Below are positions 5,977 through 12,395 of a stretch of 28,039 bases of DNA, piece after piece. The position numbers and the translations under genes were made by a program. The stretch's first letter is position 1, and each line of letters begins with the position of its first letter. The stretch is from a virus. Under the pieces are notes generated by a model, which saw only the letters and a list, made by a program, of their open reading frames with translations, had not been told where the DNA came from and did not search any database. Location of the stretch: the IMG/VR virus record IMGVR_UViG_3300017970_000001, positions 1 to 28,039 of that record, one strand, 5' to 3'.

Positions 5977-6749
5977 CCACCATCCAAGAAAAAGAACTCG
6001 TACGCTTTAATGGTGAGCCCGTCGGCGAAGGCGTACGCAAGACCCGCGAGGCGACAGAGAAACTCGAGTCCTTCCCCTTCGGGCCCCATGCGGGACGTTT
6101 CCTCGATGGGCCGCCTCCTGACGGAGTTCCGGAGGGTGAGCTCTTCCCGGAGGAGCCCACGGACCCGTCAGAGAAAGTGGACTACCCGGTCGAGAAGACC
6201 GTCGGAGTCATGGGTGCGATCAAACAGCAGACGAGGAAGAGGGCGTGGCGGTACCTGAAGCGGCCGGAGGGAATCCGACCGGAGGAAATGGACACGTACA
6301 TCCGTGGATTCTACGAGGTCAAAGAGACCTACGCTTCGGTTATTGACCACGCCGGAGACATGTGGGCCGTGTGGACGAGCGAAGAAAAGCCGGAATATGG
6401 AGCGTTCGAAGAAAAACCAGTCCCGTCCGCCGGATCTGAACAAGTAGATGAAACCGCCAAAAACGCGGACTGGAAAATGTACGGAAAAACCCTCGAAACT
6501 ACCGTATGCGTACTCTGCAACACTCCCATCGAGCCTGGAGGATTGGTGGTTATCCGAAGCGACGGCAAGAAGGCTCACGAACCCTGTTTCGCTGCGACGA
6601 ATCAATCTCCTCCAAAATTGTACGTAAACCAGAATCCGCCGCGCACCCAATCGGCTGGAGAATCTTACCGGAACGACCTCAAACCCCTCCTCTTCGCCGC
6701 GGCGGACATCCTCGAGACCTGGGCCGCGAGATTGCGGAGTAAAACGTGA
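5973..6749 (+). CDS. Hypothetical protein with treble-clef-like zinc motif (258 aa)
   Basis: Start at ATG 5973 in an ATGA overlap (the frame extends upstream but over the preceding gene). The N-terminal part is charged and Pro-rich. The middle has helices and an aromatic segment (YIRGFYEVKETYASVID, DMWAVWTSEEKPEYG). Around residues 175-203 lies TTVCVLCNTPIEPGG...HEPCF, a CxxC...HxxC pattern like LIM/treble-clef zinc knuckles. A C-terminal helix (LLFAAADILETWAARLRS) follows. Probably a protein or nucleic-acid binding factor; family not recognised. Confidence 0.72.
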   Translation: MTTIQEKELVRFNGEPVGEGVRKTREATEKLESFPFGPHAGRFLDGPPPDGVPEGELFPEEPTDPSEKVDYPVEKTVGVMGAIKQQTRKRAWRYLKRPEGIRPEEMDTYIRGFYEVKETYASVIDHAGDMWAVWTSEEKPEYGAFEEKPVPSAGSEQVDETAKNADWKMYGKTLETTVCVLCNTPIEPGGLVVIRSDGKKAHEPCFAATNQSPPKLYVNQNPPRTQSAGESYRNDLKPLLFAAADILETWAARLRSKT

Positions 6750-6940
6750 GAACCGTCGCCACGCAGTTTCAATCCGAATTCTTCGAGACGAAGCTTTACA
6801 AAGACGAAATTCGGGTGTGGCGACAGGACTGGAAGGGCAGCGAATCGCTGACCGGTGTTCTGAAAATGTCTCTCGAAGAAATACAAGACCTGATGGTGTT
6901 CCTTTCCGAACTAGGCAAGCATGCCAGCCACCAAAAATAA
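6746..6940 (+). CDS. Small hypothetical protein (64 aa)
   Basis: GTG start at 6746 in a GTGA overlap. Reads as two strands (FETKLYKDEIRVWRQDW) and a C-terminal helix (SLEEIQDLMVFLSELGKHA). The 3' end overlaps the next gene by 20 bases, longer than usual here but on the same strand and compatible with coupled translation. No family recognised. Confidence 0.68.
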   Translation: MRTVATQFQSEFFETKLYKDEIRVWRQDWKGSESLTGVLKMSLEEIQDLMVFLSELGKHASHQK

Positions 6941-7175
6941 GACCCTCGCCGCGCTCTGGTACGAGTCGCCCGAGGAGGCGAAACGAACCATCGTTCGGGC
7001 TTACCGGGAAAGCGGCTGCGACGCCTTACAGACAGCGCGCATCCTCCGAATCGGAAAGTCGACGCTGTACCGCTGGGTAGACGAGAGCCAGGATCTTAAG
7101 AACCGCCTCGCCAGGGCACGGCATGACTGGGAAGAGCAGATTAAGACCTTGAGATCGTTACAGGTGAGGAGATGA
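6921..7175 (+). CDS. Helix-turn-helix protein (84 aa)
   Basis: Residues about 20-52 contain a clear HTH: TIVRAYRESGCDALQTARIL, then RIGKSTLYRWVDE, resembling Fis-type or transposase-like HTH domains in which the last helix (STLYRWV) reads DNA. An N-terminal basic tail (MPATKNKT) and a C-terminal charged helix (DWEEQIKTLRSLQVRR) complete it. Probably a phage regulator or architectural protein; no ligand domain. ATGA overlap with the gene at 7172. Confidence 0.82.
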   Translation: MPATKNKTLAALWYESPEEAKRTIVRAYRESGCDALQTARILRIGKSTLYRWVDESQDLKNRLARARHDWEEQIKTLRSLQVRR

Positions 7176-7696
7176 ACAAATTTCAGAAACTCGTCGCGCG
7201 CATCGAGCGCAGCAACAAAACGTTCAAGAATGCCAGTCCGGCCAAGAAGATCGTCATGGTCGCTCAAGACGTCTTAGGTCTCCTCGACTTGAAGCGCATC
7301 TCTCCCATTAAAGGTTATTACGTAGACCTCTACGATGATGATCGACTCTCCAAGTTCAAAGATTTGAGCGAATACCTGAAACTTCCACGTATACCGGCTT
7401 GCCGAGTATGCGCCATCGGCGCCGGAATGGTTGCCGCGACCATTCGACTCAATAACGTGCCTGCGTCAGACACGTATATAGCTTTTTGGGATAACGAGAA
7501 CGCCATGTCGAATCAGACTATGTCTGTATTTCCGATCCCCCTTTTGCGTTCCATGGAAGGGGCGTTTGAGCATCAATTTTACGGTTACGAACAAAACAAC
7601 GAAGGTAGGCTCCGCGCCATCTACGAAAACCTTATCGAGAACAAGGGCAAGAAATTCACGGAATATCATACCGGGAAAGTCGTGTGGAAAGCATGA
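7172..7696 (+). CDS. Conserved phage-type hypothetical protein with CxVCAxGA motif (174 aa)
   Basis: The sequence KIVMVAQDVLGLLDLKRISPIKGYYVD followed later by PACRVCAIGAGMVA resembles a widespread family of uncharacterised phage proteins with a conserved CxVCAxGA core. The rest is alpha/beta, with an acidic/aromatic C-terminal region (FEHQFYGYEQNNEGRLRAIY). Function of the family is unknown. ATGA overlap with the HTH gene upstream; less GC-rich than its neighbours. Confidence 0.75.
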   Translation: MNKFQKLVARIERSNKTFKNASPAKKIVMVAQDVLGLLDLKRISPIKGYYVDLYDDDRLSKFKDLSEYLKLPRIPACRVCAIGAGMVAATIRLNNVPASDTYIAFWDNENAMSNQTMSVFPIPLLRSMEGAFEHQFYGYEQNNEGRLRAIYENLIENKGKKFTEYHTGKVVWKA

Positions 7697-7971
7697 GCGA
7701 GCACGACAGGCTTTCCCGAGAAGAGGACAAGAACCGCATCCTCTCCCGAGAGCTCAAGACCGTCCTCGACAACCTTACGGCCACGCAGCGGCGTTGCACG
7801 GAACTCCTCGAAGAACGGCGCACGCTCTCGAGCGCCTTGAAGGTAATCGCGACAGAGACGTGGGGCGCCCTTCACCCTGCAGACTTCTACGCGCTAGCTA
7901 GAGTTGGGCTGCAGACCGTCGATATCTGCCGCAAAGCCGGCTTCGATCCGGAGAGTCCGGAGCCGTGGTGA
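7693..7971 (+). CDS. Coiled-coil hypothetical protein (92 aa)
   Basis: Start at ATG 7693 (ATGA overlap) rather than the Met three codons upstream. Residues about 5-55 form a charged coiled coil (RLSREEDKNRILSRELKTV, ERRTLSSALKVIATETWG), followed by a short helical domain (FYALARVGLQTVDICRKAGF). It ends in a GTGA overlap. A structural or partner-binding role is possible; no family recognised. Confidence 0.7.
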   Translation: MSEHDRLSREEDKNRILSRELKTVLDNLTATQRRCTELLEERRTLSSALKVIATETWGALHPADFYALARVGLQTVDICRKAGFDPESPEPW

Positions 7972-8213
7972 AGCACGAACCGTGGAATCCAAACGGATGC
8001 CCAGCTTGTAGTCCCTATTACTGTAGCGTCGCTAGGCGCCGAGAGCAGAAGCAACCCAAAAAGCGCCGATGCCGTTCTATGAGCCGAATGCATATTCAAT
8101 GCGTGCTACCGGTAAACCATCCGGGAAGACACGAAGCAGAAATCACCGTCACGTGGGGCCGCGGACAAACCGTCACGTGGGGCCGCGGACAAACCAAAGG
8201 AGCACAAAGGTGA
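7968..8213 (+). CDS. Small Cys/His zinc-type protein with duplicated tail (81 aa)
   Basis: GTG at 7968 lies in a GTGA overlap (a second GTG is one codon upstream). The N-terminus has NGCPACSPYYC, then KRRCRS...MHIQCVLPVNHPGRHE, a C...C..xHxGxH pattern found in small GC-rich bacterial and phage zinc proteins. The tail is an exact repeat of eight residues, TVTWGRGQ twice, produced by a 24-bp tandem duplication. It ends in a GTGA overlap at 8210. Function unknown. Confidence 0.7.
   Translation: MKHEPWNPNGCPACSPYYCSVARRREQKQPKKRRCRSMSRMHIQCVLPVNHPGRHEAEITVTWGRGQTVTWGRGQTKGAQR
8145..8192 (+). repeat. 24-bp perfect tandem duplication
   Basis: Two identical 24-base copies, 8145-8168 and 8169-8192, beginning ACCGTCACGTGGGG. 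They encode TVTWGRGQ twice at the C-terminus of the overlapping gene. The lack of any base change suggests a recent event. Confidence 0.95.
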
Positions 8214-8350
8214 CCCTCCTCGACGTCGCTGGCTACACCGTATGCTTCGTCCTCGGATTCATCCTGGGCGACCTCGCCGCACGCCAACAGTCCGCAGCTC
8301 GAAGGGCGAAGTCGGAGCGCTTGGGTCGGGTATTTCGGAGGCGAGAATGA
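8210..8350 (+). CDS. Single-pass membrane mini-protein (46 aa)
   Basis: GTG start at 8210 (GTGA overlap) with a good ribosome site, AAAGGAG, about 8 bases upstream. The protein reads TLLDVAGYTVCFVLGFILGDLAA, a clear transmembrane helix (residues about 6-24), followed by a basic cytoplasmic tail (RRAKSERLGRVFRRRE). Positive charge at the C-terminus predicts N-out/C-in. It ends in an ATGA overlap. Could be a spanin-like or membrane-anchoring factor; nothing specific is recognised. Confidence 0.68.
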   Translation: MTLLDVAGYTVCFVLGFILGDLAARQQSAARRAKSERLGRVFRRRE

Positions 8351-8610
8351 AATCCTCCATCAAATTAGGTTCCGATGAATCTAGACGTCTGCACGAAGAT
8401 TGGTGGGGGAAGTGTAGAACCTGTCGGTTTTGGGATGGTGAAGATCTACCGGGAATCATCGGGAAAAGGACACTACTGTATCGATGGAATCCATCCAAGT
8501 GTACAAATACCAGATCCGACATGCATCAAGAGACAACCAATACTGGAGGACATTGTTCTCAATGGGATAGCTTCGACAACGCTTATCCGGTTGACACACG
8601 AGGAAGTTGA
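8347..8610 (+). CDS. Small Cys-rich protein (87 aa)
   Basis: Start ATG 8347 in an ATGA overlap. KCRTCRFWDGEDLPG ... KCTNT ... GGHCSQWDSFD gives CxxCxxW and a distal C/HC pair, a spacing often found in small phage zinc or iron-sulphur-like proteins. A competing frame (8375-8626) overlaps completely but lacks a coupled start. This stretch is more AT-rich than the surrounding operon. Confidence 0.7.
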   Translation: MKSSIKLGSDESRRLHEDWWGKCRTCRFWDGEDLPGIIGKRTLLYRWNPSKCTNTRSDMHQETTNTGGHCSQWDSFDNAYPVDTRGS

Positions 8611-8612
8611 AA

Positions 8613-8864
8613 ATGGCGAAGTTTAGAAAAAAACCAATTGTTATCGAAGCATTTCAATGGAATTCAAGCATGAGAGAAATAGGAGGGGTTGTGCTTCATG
8701 ATCCTAATCCCTCTGGACGTGAGGAGCCTTATTATGCCGTTCGTACACTAGAAGGATACTTGAGGGTTTCTGACCAAGACTGGATCATCACCGGCGTCAA
8801 AGGCGAGAAGTACCCGTGTAAGCCAGACGTCTTTGCGGCGACTTACGACCCGGTCGACGTATGA
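8613..8864 (+). CDS. PGDYG-domain-like phage protein (83 aa)
   Basis: MAKFRKKPIVIEAFQWN at the N-terminus and DWIITGVKGEKYPCKPDVFAATYDPV at the C-terminus match a very common family of small phage proteins (PGDYG-type, M.kFrKKPvvIEA ... DWIitGvkGE.YPckPdvF). The family's biochemical role is unknown. ATG 8613 is chosen over the TTG at 8607 because of the conserved start. The gene is clearly more AT-rich than its neighbours, which may reflect recent acquisition. ATGA overlap with the next gene. Confidence 0.9.
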   Translation: MAKFRKKPIVIEAFQWNSSMREIGGVVLHDPNPSGREEPYYAVRTLEGYLRVSDQDWIITGVKGEKYPCKPDVFAATYDPVDV

Positions 8865-9205
8865 CCGAATGGATCTCCCTAGGCACTCCCTCCACCCGCG
8901 CCGAGGTCCGAGCCTTTCGCATCTCCCTCGCCGACGAGGCTATTCCTCAGCTCAGGCGGGAGTACGCCTGCCCCGGCTGCGGCGCTTTGCACGAAGGTCC
9001 TATAGCGATTCTCTTACCGTTGATCGAAGAGGGTTACGCCGCCTTGCGCGAGACATCGCTCGAGTCGGTACGGACGGTGCGACGCCTGCGTGGGGAAGCA
9101 GCCGGAGACCGTCGAGTGCGAGACCTCGAGAAGATCGTGGAAGAACTTACGGGGATCGTAAACGAACAGAGAAAGGAGATCGAACGACTACGCAAATCGC
9201 TTTGA
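8861..9205 (+). CDS. Hypothetical protein with zinc knuckle and coiled coil (114 aa)
   Basis: Starts MTEWISLGTPSTRAEV in an ATGA overlap; last gene of the left-hand operon. ACPGCGALHEGPI (residues about 36-48) is a CxxC...H knuckle. The C-terminal 40 residues (RRVRDLEKIVEELTGIVNEQ, RKEIERLRKSL) are a strong coiled coil that probably dimerises. No enzyme motif is seen. After its stop the DNA switches abruptly to pyrimidine-rich repeat sequence. Confidence 0.75.
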   Translation: MTEWISLGTPSTRAEVRAFRISLADEAIPQLRREYACPGCGALHEGPIAILLPLIEEGYAALRETSLESVRTVRRLRGEAAGDRRVRDLEKIVEELTGIVNEQRKEIERLRKSL

Positions 9206-9390
9206 CGTTACTTCGCGACATGCCACGCCGGGCCGGTTCGCTCCCAGACGACTCTCCACGTCCGTGCAACCATGCTCACCCCCAAACGACATTCCACTCC
9301 CTACCGACCCAGTCCCTACCGAACCATCACGACGACCCATACCCTACCTGACCAGCCCACCAAAAACCGGGCTTCTACCAGGAGATCATC
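9206..9390. repeat. Pyrimidine-rich intergenic repeat block A
   Basis: The 185 bases hold no convincing gene. They repeat a loose motif, CGAC followed 3 bases later by CC: GCGACATGCCACGCC (9215-9229), CGACTCTCCACGTCC, CGACATTCCACTCCC, CGACCCAGTCCC. The plus strand is C-rich. The last 15-20 bases (ACCAGGAGATCATC) are the ribosome site of the next gene. Confidence 0.75.
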
Positions 9391-10062
9391 ATGAGTAAGA
9401 CCGAAAATCGATTCGACGCCTCGAAACTCTACGACAAGTACGCCGTCAAATTGCGTTTCCGTGACAGGGTCTGCGGCGGCACGCCCAAGAATCCCGAACT
9501 CCTTCGGGGTTGGATTGCCGCGACGACCGAGCACGACGACGAGACGACCACGAAACAGGAGAAAGAGGCGCGAGAGGCCTTGCTGACACCGACCGAAGAG
9601 AAGTCGTGGATTGGCTTCCCGGGCGACAACGCCGGACTCTTTCTCTGGGCTCGACAGATCAAGGCCATGTTCAAAGAGGCTGCAACCATGCTCCTCGTCA
9701 CGACGCAGAAGCGCGGCTCGAAGCAGATTTTCCAGCACGCCTTCGAAGTCAAGAGCACAGAGAAGTCTCGCCCGGCCGACAGAATCTACCTGGGATCGAA
9801 GGAGCCCACGGCCTTCTCCGAAGGACCGATTCACGTGCAAACTCCGCAAGGGCCGCGAACGGCTCTCAAGAGGGTGGACTACCTCGAAAAGCCGACGATC
9901 TCCTTCGTCGTGTGGGTTCTCACGACCTCGGGCCAGGAGAAGAGGCACGTGGGCGAAGAGGACATGGTCAAGATGCTGACCTTCTCGCAAGAGAATGGCC
10001 TCGGCGCCGACAGGTCGCAAGGACAGGGAAAGTTCGACGTCTTGGAGTTTCAAGCCCTGTAG
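9391..10062 (+). CDS. Phage protein with RAMP-like glycine loop (223 aa)
   Basis: Alpha/beta protein starting MSKTENRFDASKLYDKYAV, with a good Shine-Dalgarno site (CAGGAG, 9 bases upstream). The C-terminal segment NGLGADRSQGQGKFDVLEF (residues 202-220) strongly resembles the glycine-rich loop of RAMP proteins (GxGxxRSxGxGxF/V) at the position it has in the RNA-binding Cas5/Cas6/Cas7-type folds. A beta strand (TISFVVWVLTT) and a helix (EEDMVKMLTFSQ) precede it, as in ferredoxin-like RAMP domains. A residue-level family match could not be tested. Single gene flanked on both sides by repeat blocks; function unknown, RNA binding is inference. Confidence 0.8.
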   Translation: MSKTENRFDASKLYDKYAVKLRFRDRVCGGTPKNPELLRGWIAATTEHDDETTTKQEKEAREALLTPTEEKSWIGFPGDNAGLFLWARQIKAMFKEAATMLLVTTQKRGSKQIFQHAFEVKSTEKSRPADRIYLGSKEPTAFSEGPIHVQTPQGPRTALKRVDYLEKPTISFVVWVLTTSGQEKRHVGEEDMVKMLTFSQENGLGADRSQGQGKFDVLEFQAL

Positions 10063-10354
10063 TCCTCGCCCCGCTTCTTCGTGACGGTCCTGGCCCCGCC
10101 ATCCCGACGAGCCGTGTCTGACCCCTCCTAGTCGACTCGCCATCCCGCATCTTTTTCGACACCCCAGCCCTGACCAGACCTAACCTGCGCTTCGCGACAT
10201 GCCCTACCCAACCCCGTCTTGCCGTCCTAATCGACGGACCTGACCTCATCGCACCTGCCCTTAGCGACGCTCCACACTTCATCGCCTCTAGCCTCGCCAT
10301 TTCGACTCGCCGATCCGGCTCCTTCCAAGACACTCGACCTGCCCTTCGCGACAT

Positions 10355-10422
10355 TCCGTTCCCTGCCACGTCGCGCTCTTCTCGACGCTCCGTTCCCTGC
10401 CACGTCGCGCTCTTCTCGACGC
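10355..10422. repeat. 34-bp perfect tandem repeat within block B
   Basis: 10355-10388 and 10389-10422 are identical 34-base copies beginning TCCGTTCCCTGCCACGTCGC. Downstream copies have lost six bases and run at 28-29-base spacing, so both unit lengths occur side by side. Confidence 0.92.
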
Positions 10423-10500
10423 ACCATCCCACGTCGTGCTCTTCTCGACGCACCATCCCACGCCGACTCTTTTCGACGCACCATCCCACGCCGACTCTTT

Positions 10501-10599
10501 TCGACGCACCATCCCGCATCATCTCAAACCGGCTCGACATGCCAGGTCTGACCGCTCCTAGTCGACGCACCATCCCGCATCATCTCAAACCGGCTCGAC
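10501..10599. repeat. 38-bp perfect direct repeat, 61 bases apart
   Basis: 10501-10538 and 10562-10599 are identical over 38 bases (starting TCGACGCACCATCCCGCATC). A weaker copy begins at 10130 (GTCGACTCGCCATCCCGCATC with one extra difference). The block between copies also starts with TCGACATGCC, so the larger duplicated unit is about 61 bases. Confidence 0.92.
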
Positions 10600-10836
10600 C
10601 TATCGTTCCGGGTCGCGTCTCCTCCTGCCTTTCCTTTTCGACGTTCCCGACCGATTCTCTCTTCGACGAGCTGTATCGCGTCACCCCATTTCGACGAGCC
10701 GCTTCACCAACGCGTCACTCCCGTCGCGACATGCCAAGCCGAGCCTTTCCTTAACGACATGCCATGCCCGACCCAGCCCAGCCGACAAGCCCGCCCTCCC
10801 GTATGACATGCCGATCCGCTTCACATCCTCGCTTCG

Positions 10837-10845
10837 TGATACTCT
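10837..10845 (+). promoter_or_regulatory. Candidate extended -10 promoter of the lysin gene
   Basis: TGATACTCT fits TGn-TAnnnT (extended -10). It ends 8 bases before the ATG at 10854, so the transcript would be leaderless or nearly so. No clear -35 box is seen. The same TGATA box occurs at similar distance before 12396 and 15219. Confidence 0.4.
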
Positions 10846-10853
10846 CCCGACCC

Positions 10854-11654
10854 ATGCGACGTGCCGTTCCGTCCCTGCTCGCTCCCATGCGACGTACCGT
10901 GCCCCTCCAAGCCAGGTCTATGCGACATGCCGGGTCAAGATCGCTTCGAGCCAAGCCTTTTCCTGCCTACGCTCTTACCCGGTACGGTTACATCCCGCTC
11001 TCGCGAGCAGGTCGTCTCGCGGGCTTCGGACAATCTTCGGTTCCTTCGTATTTCGACACAGGGTGGGCCTCCGTCTTCGTCGCCGGGTGCGAAGCCATAG
11101 GAGCCTACCCGCTCGACGTCGCCGGGCTTCTGATTAACGAATCAGGATTTAACCCGGGAGCGAAGAATTCGATCGGCTGCGTCGGGCTTAATCAGATTTG
11201 CCAAGCGTCTTACAGCATCTTCTCGAGCGACTACACCGTCGATCAATACACACAACTAACCGTTTCCGAGCAACTGCCCTACGTCTTCGCGTATTGGCAA
11301 CAGTGGCTCGACAAGTACAGTATCTCTTCGATCTCGGCCGCGGACCTCTACTGGTTGAATTTCTTACCGGCGACATTCGTTCCAAACTCTCCGAGCTCGT
11401 ACGTCATCTCGCAGCAAGGCGACGCGTACTACTCCGCAAACGCTTCGCTCGACGTCACGGGTTCCGGGACCATCACGAAAGGGGACCTGCAACAGGTGAT
11501 CGAGAATGCCGAAACGAACAACCCCGACCTCTTCTCGTACCTCGAGCAACAGATTTGCCTCGCGGGAGGCTGCTTTCCTACGACTCCGACGATGATCGTC
11601 GGAGGTCTCGCCCTAGGATTCGTAGGGTACTTTGCTTGGCAAGCGACCCGGTAA
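10854..11654 (+). CDS. Membrane-anchored lytic transglycosylase-like lysin (266 aa)
   Basis: Residues 94-115 read INESGFNPGAKNSIGCVGLN-QI, the SLT/lysozyme-like motif with the catalytic Glu (E96) in the ES.FNP context; such enzymes cleave the glycan of peptidoglycan. Residues 200-211 (DVTGSGTITKGD) look like an EF-hand/dockerin calcium loop, and residues about 248-262 form a C-terminal transmembrane helix (MIVGGLALGFVGYFAW). Start at 10854 is preferred to 10764 because of the upstream TGATACTCT box. The first 25 residues (MRRAVPS, MRRTVPL, MRHAGS) are translated copies of the intergenic repeat at exact 33-base spacing. Confidence 0.85.
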   Translation: MRRAVPSLLAPMRRTVPLQARSMRHAGSRSLRAKPFPAYALTRYGYIPLSRAGRLAGFGQSSVPSYFDTGWASVFVAGCEAIGAYPLDVAGLLINESGFNPGAKNSIGCVGLNQICQASYSIFSSDYTVDQYTQLTVSEQLPYVFAYWQQWLDKYSISSISAADLYWLNFLPATFVPNSPSSYVISQQGDAYYSANASLDVTGSGTITKGDLQQVIENAETNNPDLFSYLEQQICLAGGCFPTTPTMIVGGLALGFVGYFAWQATR

Positions 11655-11671
11655 GACGGTCCGGTCCGTCT
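11654..11671 (+). terminator. Weak hairpin after the lysin stop
   Basis: AGACGG (11654-11659) pairs with CCGTCT (11666-11671) around a 6-base loop, immediately after the TAA stop. No T-run follows, so it may act as a transcript-stabilising hairpin or a Rho-assisted terminator rather than an intrinsic one. Confidence 0.3.
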
Positions 11672-11911
11672 CGACGTTCCGACCCGACCTCGACGTTCCG
11701 ACCCGACCCATCCCATTACGACAGTCCCAGCCACGCCACCCTGTTCGACTTACCTGACCTTTTCACGACAAACCGTTTCGACAATCCAATCCATTCCGAT
11801 CCTTATCGACTTGCCTCGCCAGCACCGGATCCAGCCTTACCTGGCCCATACGACGACCCATTTCAAGCCTTACATACCACCCCGAGCAATTCCTTCACCA
11901 TCGCTGCCAAC
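11655..11911. repeat. Pyrimidine-rich intergenic repeat block C
   Basis: The 257 bases carry the same style of repeat as blocks A and B: CGAC at about 11672, 11691, 11719, 11746, 11766, 11779 and 11806, each followed by CC-rich DNA. A 19-base exact tandem copy (TCGACGTTCCGACCCGACC) is at 11671-11689 and 11690-11708. A frame continues open into the next gene, but its codons here follow the repeat and not a protein pattern. Confidence 0.8.
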
Positions 11912-12190
11912 ATGATCGAATTCTGCCGACACTGCGGAAAACACCTTGACCAGCACCTAGCCAAGACCTTGCGCTGCCCTAAGCCCGGGGGAGGGTTCTT
12001 CCCGGCCCTGTCCTTCAAAGAGCAGGTCGTTCCTCCCAAAGAGGCTCAGGCACTCGGCATCGCCCGCGGGCTCGCAAAGACTAGGGCGAGCGTCGAGAGA
12101 ATGCTTCGAAAGAAGATCTCTGAGCCTACGTGGGTTCCCGATCCGGATCCGCACGCTCGGAAGGGTCCTCCCTGCCGGGCGCCTCGGTAA
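11912..12190 (+). CDS. Small zinc-knuckle protein (92 aa)
   Basis: Start at ATG 11912 (MIEFCRHCGKHLDQHLAKTL), chosen because upstream DNA in the same frame is repeat sequence. FCRHCGKHLDQH...LRCPKP gives CxxC plus distal His/Cys, a zinc-knuckle arrangement. The remainder is helical and basic (EAQALGIARGLAKTRASVER, MLRKKIS). The 3' end overlaps the minus-strand gene 12126-12371 by 65 bases in convergent orientation. No good ribosome site is seen, so start and expression are less certain. Confidence 0.65.
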   Translation: MIEFCRHCGKHLDQHLAKTLRCPKPGGGFFPALSFKEQVVPPKEAQALGIARGLAKTRASVERMLRKKISEPTWVPDPDPHARKGPPCRAPR

Positions 12191-12371
12191 GCCGCCTCGC
12201 TGGTTTCGTCGGGGTCTCCTCAGGACCGAAGGACCCTGTCTCCAAGCGAAGAAGCCGCGCGAGGATGTTCTCGAAGAGCTCCCACGCTCGCGGGCTCACC
12301 GACGGGTCGCCGCGAAGAGCGTCGAGGAGCTCTTGCGATTCGCGTCGGGTCTTGGTGCGCTCGTCTTCCAT
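12126..12371 (-). CDS. Small helical protein, paralogue of 17645-17878 (81 aa)
   Basis: Start taken at the internal Met (MEDERTKTRRESQELL, 12371) so that it does not overlap the divergent gene at 12396. The core ELLDALRGDPSVSPRAWEL matches ELIERLRKDPNVSPVLWEL of the gene at 17645-17878, followed by similar helices (FENILARLLRLE versus LEILVQRLERAE), so the two are clear paralogues. The C-terminus is Pro/Glu/Asp-rich and probably disordered. Function unknown. Its promoter region is shared with the holin-like gene. Confidence 0.7.
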   Translation of the reverse strand: MEDERTKTRRESQELLDALRGDPSVSPRAWELFENILARLLRLETGSFGPEETPTKPARRLTEAPGREDPSERADPDREPT

Positions 12372-12380
12372 CGAGGCGAC

Positions 12381-12390
12381 ATGATACCGT
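12381..12390. promoter_or_regulatory. Overlapping divergent -10 elements
   Basis: On the plus strand TGATACCGT (12382-12390, TGn-TAnnnT) lies 5 bases before the ATG at 12396. On the minus strand TATCAT (12386-12381) lies 9 bases before the ATG at 12371. Only 24 bases separate the two start codons, so both transcripts would be leaderless or nearly so. Confidence 0.4.
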
Positions 12391-12395
12391 AGGGC

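Larger units (their letters stand above)
10063..10853. repeat. Quasi-periodic pyrimidine-rich repeat block B
   Basis: About 790 bases without a convincing gene. The unit begins TCGAC or GCGAC, then a CC-rich segment, and recurs with spacings of mainly 28 and 33-34 bases (positions 10348, 10382, 10416, 10445, 10473, 10501, 10534, 10562, 10595, 10638, 10663, 10691, 10726, 10754, 10782). The motif CGACATGCC occurs five times here. The minus strand is correspondingly purine-rich and shows artefactual long ORFs. It is not a CRISPR: units are directly adjacent without unique spacers. Confidence 0.9.

Noticed and set aside
5020-6160. Long minus-strand frames across the pentapeptide gene
   Set aside because: They mirror the 15-bp repeat (ACEVR, RLRG series) and have no start signals; the plus frame has a recognised fold.
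8375-8626. Alternative frame overlapping the small Cys-rich gene
   Set aside because: It lacks a coupled start, while 8347-8610 has an ATGA overlap and conserved CxxC spacing.
9968-10573. Long minus-strand frames over repeat block B
   Set aside because: Their protein consists of degenerate copies of the repeat (MVRRKESAWDGAS and similar); several frames are open at once because the repeat has few stops. No ribosome site or coupled start.
10063-10853. CRISPR array
   Set aside because: Units are directly adjacent, degenerate and of two lengths, with no unique spacers, no leader and no cas genes.
11198-11911. Upstream extension of the gene at 11912
   Set aside because: The frame runs antiphase through the lysin gene and repeat block C; its codons follow the repeat pattern.
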